Both the position numbers and the translations under genes were made by a program. Below, in pieces: positions 59,201 through 64,000 of a stretch of DNA of 64,000 bases. The stretch is taken from positions 1-64,000 of the forward strand of contig JAANDG010000657.1 of assembly GCA_036852015.1 (NCBI GenBank), in the 5' to 3' direction. Origin of the DNA: Pelodera strongyloides (Eukaryota > Nematoda > Chromadorea > Rhabditida > Rhabditidae). Position 1 is the first letter of the stretch. Each line of letters begins with the position of its first letter. Under the pieces are notes generated by a model. That model was given only the letters and a program-made list of their open reading frames with translations. It had not been told where the DNA came from and did not search any database.

Positions 59201-62200
59201 GAAAATTTTAACTTACAAAACCCGGGGGCCTAGTCTAGTTAGAGCCTAGCGCTGTATTTAGATAGGTCATAATTTGAGAGTAGTTGTTTACTGGTCATGT
59301 AAAATTTTGTTTAACTTACTTCAAATAATGGAATGTAAGTACTGTATATTGGGGGAAAATTGGAAAACTAAATGATGTCATAATGGCGCTTTTCTGATGA
59401 AAATCACAATAGCGCAGATGGCTTGTAACTTATAATATGGCCTTTTGCACCTGCCTTCTGCTTATAAGAAACGCAACTTATGATTAATAAAATGTCTCAT
59501 AAATTATTTAAAGCGAAATGCCAGCTCCTTTGGAAAATTTGCATATGATAAGCAAATCCTATGTATCCTATGCTAATTTTGCGCGATAGCCGTGGACGAT
59601 CGCGCAAAATTAGCATAGGATACATAGGATTTGCTTATCATATGCAAATTTTCCAAAGGAGCTGGCATTTCGCTTTAAACAATAAAATCATTGAGGAAAA
59701 CCAACTCGACTAATTACATGTCTTGTGATTAAAATATTTAGTTAAAGCGGAAGAAAAGCCGGTTGTTTAAAGAATAAAGAAAATAACTGCGCTAAAGATT
59801 TTTTGTCTAATTATGTTCACTTATTGTTAGATACAACACCTGGGAATGCGTTGCCCGTTGAACGTTTCAAAAACCGGCCGCTATACCGCCTTAAAGCTTG
59901 CTGTTGAAAGTACTGGTTTAGTAAAGTGTTTTTGAAAACATATGTTGGTGATATTTCAGTTAATTCGAGTTAGAAAATGAAAAAAAATCGCCTAAGCCAT
60001 ATTATCGTTTTGTAATGCTAGATTTGGCATTATTCCAGTAAACACGAGTTAGAGTAATTAAATGCTAAAAAGATGTAACGTTCGTGTACTTTGATTGAAA
60101 AAGATTTTTGAGAGAAAAAACACCACATAATCCTAAAAAAATCTATAAAACAAGCGAAAGTATACACTAAAACTTCGTACATTAGTCTGGAGTGCATATA
60201 GGTAACGTTTTATTGAGTTCACAGTCATTTAGAAAACAAAGCGCAGAAATTTCATGAAATTTCAAAGAATCAATGTACAATTCGGAATCACGATAGTTTA
60301 TTAGTGCAAAACGTAACGCATAATTACTAAAGCCTAATATAAAAAAAGATTCGTGCAGCCGTTCAGTAACTATAAGAAGATAAGCTACAAGAAACTAGTC
60401 TTCGAACCAATGTGATTTCGATCTTTTTGCAGATTGTTCCGCGTCACCACGACCACTTCCTGCCTATGGAACCTTCATACAATTATTTAATTAACAAATT
60501 GAAGCAATGGTCCCAATGGGACGCGTTCAGAAGACAAAAAATATTAATAGGAAGGCTCTGGCTATTTCACTTTAGGATTTCATTTATAATAAGATTGAAA
60601 AATGATGGAAAATTGAAAATGAGCATTTTTATTGAAATGAACTGCACCAATTTGTGTTGATTTCCTCTGAAAAGACAATACGTTGGAATAAGGTTAATAA
60701 ATGGAGACCGTTCCGAGTTGTGTACTGATATAGAGCGGAAAATATTTCGCAAATCTCAGAATATGACTATGCAGGAAAGGTCCCAGATGTGACGTTTCCG
60801 GGGTTTCACAATTTCAAGATGCCCACTCGGTATAACACATTCTGGCATTCTTTGAATGGTATGTATGATGCTAGGAAGCAAAACAAGAAGTAAATTTACT
60901 ATACAAATGGAGGGACGCAAGTTCAATTTTCATAATTTTGTTTAAAGGGACGGGCCCATTAAAATAAACATATATTTAGCATGATTTTAAATTTGTATAA
61001 AGGGGGATTATTATAGTAAATGTACACAAAAATTTCGGCTAGTCTTTATCCCGCTGAAATTTTCCGTGTCGATATTCGGAGAACCATACCGTAGACGAAC
61101 AACATTGCACCCTTATTTCCTTACCGCGTGTCCCGGGCCGGGGGAATATGGCTGTATAGACAGATACTCTAACGGGACACAGCAAGAGCCAGTTACCCTC
61201 GGGTCACACGGCAAAGAAAAAAATCTTCATCCAGTGTTTCTTCTGAGACTGAGAAATAGCATATTTTAGAGTCGTTTTATACTGAATGTTTATGACCAAC
61301 ATCAATATATTAGAAATTTGAAGAGTGCTAATTCCAAATTCCAAACGACAAATACTATGGCTTCCCAAATCCAATCTTTGGACAAAAAAAAATCACTTTT
61401 AGCTAGTTTAATTTTCCGATGTAAAGCCTAACCCTGATAATTTGCTTGTAATGAGGGGTTTCTATTATTTTTTCACACTAATTGAAATTTAGAACATGTT
61501 TTGGGAGTGAAGATAAGCTAAATATTAGACTTATTGTTAGACGAATGATAGTTGTGTGATTTAAAGGCTAACGGAATAAATCTTGAAAACGCATACCACT
61601 CTACACTCTTCCTTCGATCAACACTGATTTTTTGTAAGTACATTGTACTACAGAAATAGAAATGAATGAGTAGAATTTTGATACAGTAATTATTTATGTT
61701 GATATTAATCGCCTGCTTGTTTCCTACGTTTTTCTCAACATTGACGGTCTGTTTGTTTTTCTCTATGGTAGCTTATCAGATTCACAATCAAACCCCACGT
61801 TGGCATACAATGATCCATTTTATTTATTGCAATATCTTAAAATGGTCAATATACAATTATAAGTTTGATGTGTTATATATTTGCCCTCTCATTACGTGTT
61901 TCAAAAAAGTTAATTAGTTTAGTGCAAGCAGACATGTTCAATTCTCGTTGTTTTAGTCAGGTGATCCAGTAATTAAAGACGCAAATTAGATACTCGCAAG
62001 AACGAAAAGTCACCTATTCTCTTATTTGGAAAATAAATTTATTCAATTCCCAAAAGATGATGTTGCTATCAAATTTAAGTTGGGTTGCCATGCACGATGA
62101 CATCAATTCTATCAATTCTATGTTATGTATTATTACTTTCAATATTGTAAGTTCGCTTGTGTTTATGTGAGTTATGGCGGGAGAAAGTGTGATTTTTTTA

Positions 62201-62546
62201 CATAAATTGAGGATTTGCCGAAGGAGATAGGTATTCAACATGTAGAAGGTATACCGTATACCAGGTTTCTAGGGAGGAAAAATTTCACGTCGAATGCCTC
62301 ATCATACACATACTACCTTTTGGTACTTTACCACATGGAATGAATGCATAGAACGTAGTTTAGTTCATTCTTGGCATGGTAGTAAAATAACAGGGAAGCA
62401 GAGCACCAACAACCAACTACATACATATTTCATATTTGTGTATCGAATATTGAATAACAAATAAACTTGTAATTTGTAAGAAATATATGACTTACATTTA
62501 CATGATGAATATAGTTCCACAATGGTTCCAGGCCGTCCTCATTCAT
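56236..62546 (-). CDS. Globin with N-terminal extension
   Basis: Eight phase-consistent minus-strand exons: 62496-62546, 58757-58839, 58466-58586, 57673-57745, 57413-57552, 57083-57220, 56804-56867, 56236-56423; 285 residues. The globin fold covers about 110-270: A helix (LTTYQQKQILQTW), C-D region ending KQMFSK, E helix with a likely distal His174 (SLHVRATLDLFDAIVRNLD), F helix with proximal His207 (LGKCHRSLRMSG), then IWDDFGDAVLESV, and an H helix (RRGWMSIIAFVTDNI). The first about 109 residues are a Ser/Gln-rich extension without known domains, typical of many nematode globins. Haem binding is likely as both key histidines are present; role unknown (O2/redox sensing or neuronal functions are known in the family). 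Exons 4-8 are secure, exons 2-3 good, and exon 1, 3.7 kb away behind TTTGCAG, is tentative. Confidence 0.88.
56482..56650. mobile_element. CCGGCC-type MITE in the last globin intron
   Basis: AGCGAAATACCGGCCGATTT ... AATCCGGCCCGTATTTTGCT; the flanking TTAA is decayed to TTAG and TTAT. The 40 bp to its left repeat the left flank of the 36512 element. Confidence 0.8.
57777..57939. mobile_element. 163-bp AGCGAAATG MITE, older copy
   Basis: Same length and plan as 4340-4502 but with substitutions (AGCGAAATGCTAGCCCATTT). The left TTAA is kept, the right one is lost. It lies in globin intron 3, about 30 bp upstream of exon 4 on the gene's strand. Confidence 0.85.
59512..59674. mobile_element. 163-bp AGCGAAATG MITE, young copy
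   Basis: By eye the same sequence, base for base, as the element in the unit 1 H4 promoter, with TTAA on both sides (59508-59511 and 59675-59678). It is in globin intron 1. Confidence 0.92.
59746..59890. mobile_element. Distant TTAA MITE relative
   Basis: TTAA|AGCGGAAGAAAAGCCGGTTG ... AACCGGCCGCTATACCGCC|TTAA, 145 bp. Ends and the CAAAAACCGGCCG block recall the CCGGCC family, but the interior differs. Confidence 0.65.
60431..60861 (+). other. Two possible plus-strand exons inside globin intron 1
   Basis: After TTTTTGCAG (60422-60430) a frame reads IVPRHHDHFLPMEPSYNYLI. After TCTCAG (about 60755-60760) another reads GKVPDVTFPGFHNFKMPT and ends at G|GTATGT near 60861. Both have protein-like composition, but no donor clearly joins them and I recognise no family. 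They could be a nested gene, a decayed gene or a transposon relic. Confidence 0.25.
60862..62495. other. Rest of globin intron 1
   Basis: Mostly AT-rich. Near 60942 lies one decayed end of the GGGACAGGCCCATC family (TTTAAAGGGACGGGCCCATT). CCCGGGCCGGGGGAATATGG and TACCCTCGGGTCACAC at 61130-61210 recall the centre of the 55087 fold-back element. Confidence 0.5.
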
Positions 62547-62561
62547 CGTAACTTGACAGAA

Positions 62562-63075
62562 CTGCAAAGACATGGGATTTTAAACGCTCGTACGATGACA
62601 AGAAAAATATGAACACAAGGGAACAAAATGAGTTTTATTTTCCCGAAAAACATCATCACATCATAATGCATGGTGCACGCAACATTGTAAACATGATGTG
62701 GGATTCTACACGCAAAATGTCAACGTTATACTAAGACGTAGATTTGTGATGAGAGAGATGTTATGATGTTATCTATTCTATATACACATTTTGGGAATAC
62801 GTCCGTCTACAGTGGAGAATTACTCTAATAATGCGAAGACGGCATAAACAGATTCTGCAGATTCATTATACCTGAGTTTGTCATTTTACGGTCGCAATGA
62901 TAAGTAGTGTGGTTTCGGTTTCACTACATAATTAATTAAATTGCATAAACATAAGTTACTGTATGCAAACCGCAAACGTGCTGGTCGACGGTCATCTATT
63001 TTCCGAGAAAGGAAGGCATGTGAAACAAGAAAGGTAAGTTTCACTGAAGCCCATTTTATCCAGGGATTAATTTAA
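62562..63075. other. Globin upstream region
   Basis: AT-rich. It includes a possible plus-strand first exon (62962 to about 63033, then GTAAGT), too short to support. Confidence 0.4.
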
Positions 63076-63464
63076 AGGGACAGGCCCATCAAAATAAACC
63101 TATATTTACGATACGTTCGTAATGACTATCAAGCATTTTTATTACAATATATACAAACTAAATTTCACCATTATTCGCCTTAGACAACTTTTTTCCAATG
63201 CGCTCCACGCATATGTATACCATAAAACTGCAGATTTCAAAGCTATATATGCAAATTTTAATCTCATTATAATTTCACGATAAATTTGCATAGACGACAA
63301 GGATATTTGCGGCTTTACGGTATACATTTGATCTGAGCGCATCGGAAAAAAGTTTCCCATGGCAAATAAATGTGAAATTTAGTTTGCATATATTGTAATA
63401 AAAATGCTTGATAGTCACTATGGACGTATCGTAAATATAGGTTTACTTTGATGGGCCTGTCCCT
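63076..63464. mobile_element. 389-bp TTAA MITE, GGGACAGGCCCATC family
   Basis: Left TTAA|AGGGACAGGCCCATC intact, right end GATGGGCCTGTCCCT followed by ATAA. More than 90% like 38333-38717 by eye. Confidence 0.88.
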
Positions 63465-64000
63465 ATAAAATGATAAGTTTGTAATGACCCTTGGAAACCA
63501 TACACGGCTGAGCTAGCGGATATTGTTTGGTACGAAAGATCAGTATTTTGACGTAGATAGATGTAGCAAATGCTTCTTCGTTTCTAGTTTGAATACATAT
63601 GTAATATGTTTTTGAATTTGCCAAGCTATAGTTTCTGGTGAATTTAAAATATTCCTTGAAATCATTTATTAGTGTGAACTTTTCCCGCAAAAAACATTGA
63701 CAATGCATGAAGTTCACGCAAATAAGGATCCGTTTTCACGTTCAATGCATTTGATAACATTTTTCACGTAGGAAATACGGAGAAGTAAACCTAAGGACAC
63801 TTGTCAATTTATAGAGAACACTTTTAAGAAAGTTTATAAAATATTTTGGGAGATATCATCCATGCACAGCTGGGAAGTATGGGATAATTTAGCACACTTT
63901 TTGACTTTGACTCCAACTTGAAACGACGCACATTTACACTGCAGCATGTGGTCTTTTATGAATAACTCATTATTTTGGGATACAATGCTGCATTTCAATC
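63465..64000. other. Window end, nothing recognised
   Basis: AT-rich sequence without a supported gene. Confidence 0.45.

Noticed and set aside
62962..63033. Plus-strand first-exon candidate (MQTANVLVDGHLF, then GTAAGT)
   Set aside because: Too short, no acceptor, TATA or downstream exon found.

Overview
The window is metazoan nuclear DNA, almost certainly from a nematode. Evidence: the histone H4 genes carry the nematode-type Cys in the TYCEHAKRK stretch; histone 3' ends have the ACCCAACGGCCCTCTTTAGGGCCAC-type stem-loop; a nematode-style globin is present; and several start codons sit just behind a splice-acceptor-like sequence, as expected for trans-spliced mRNAs. Genes are split by many short phase-consistent introns, and the spacers are AT-rich and full of small inverted-repeat elements. 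I cannot name the species.

Region 1 (1-20860) is a tandem replication-dependent histone cluster. Two nearly complete units (about 9.1 and 9.8 kb) each hold H4(-), H3(-), H2B(-) and H2A(+); a third unit stops after its first gene. H1 is absent. Each unit also carries an intronless gene for a large, secreted, cysteine-rich protein of unknown family. Copy 1 reads through (its last residues lie off the window), copy 2 has one frameshift, and copy 3 has a 152-bp deletion plus a frameshift. The spacers hold duplicated H2A 3' flanks with orphan histone stem-loops, and nine copies of a TATA-box promoter-like module with no visible gene behind them. A 163-bp TTAA-flanked element has jumped into the H4 promoter of unit 1; unit 2 keeps the empty site.

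Region 2 (20860-34410) holds three spliced plus-strand genes: USP39 (18 exons; a catalytically dead ubiquitin-protease-like spliceosome factor), a two-domain rhodanese of the 3-mercaptopyruvate sulfurtransferase type (11 exons) and a short secreted saposin-B protein (4 exons).

Region 3 (34410-49370) has no gene I can support. It is made of TTAA-flanked miniature elements, a possible LINE remnant, CT/GA microsatellites, GC-rich repeats and a class II tRNA-like sequence inside a terminal-inverted-repeat element.

Region 4 (49370-64000) holds a TMEM41A-like VTT-domain membrane protein (plus strand, 7 exons) and a globin (minus strand, 8 exons, with a 3.7-kb first intron full of repeats). Several more fold-back elements lie here, one identical in sequence to the H4-promoter insertion.

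The histone genes form one functional set. The other genes show no obvious shared pathway; they look like ordinary neighbours. Exon coordinates were derived by hand from splice consensus, reading phase and family similarity. No alignment or database search was run.
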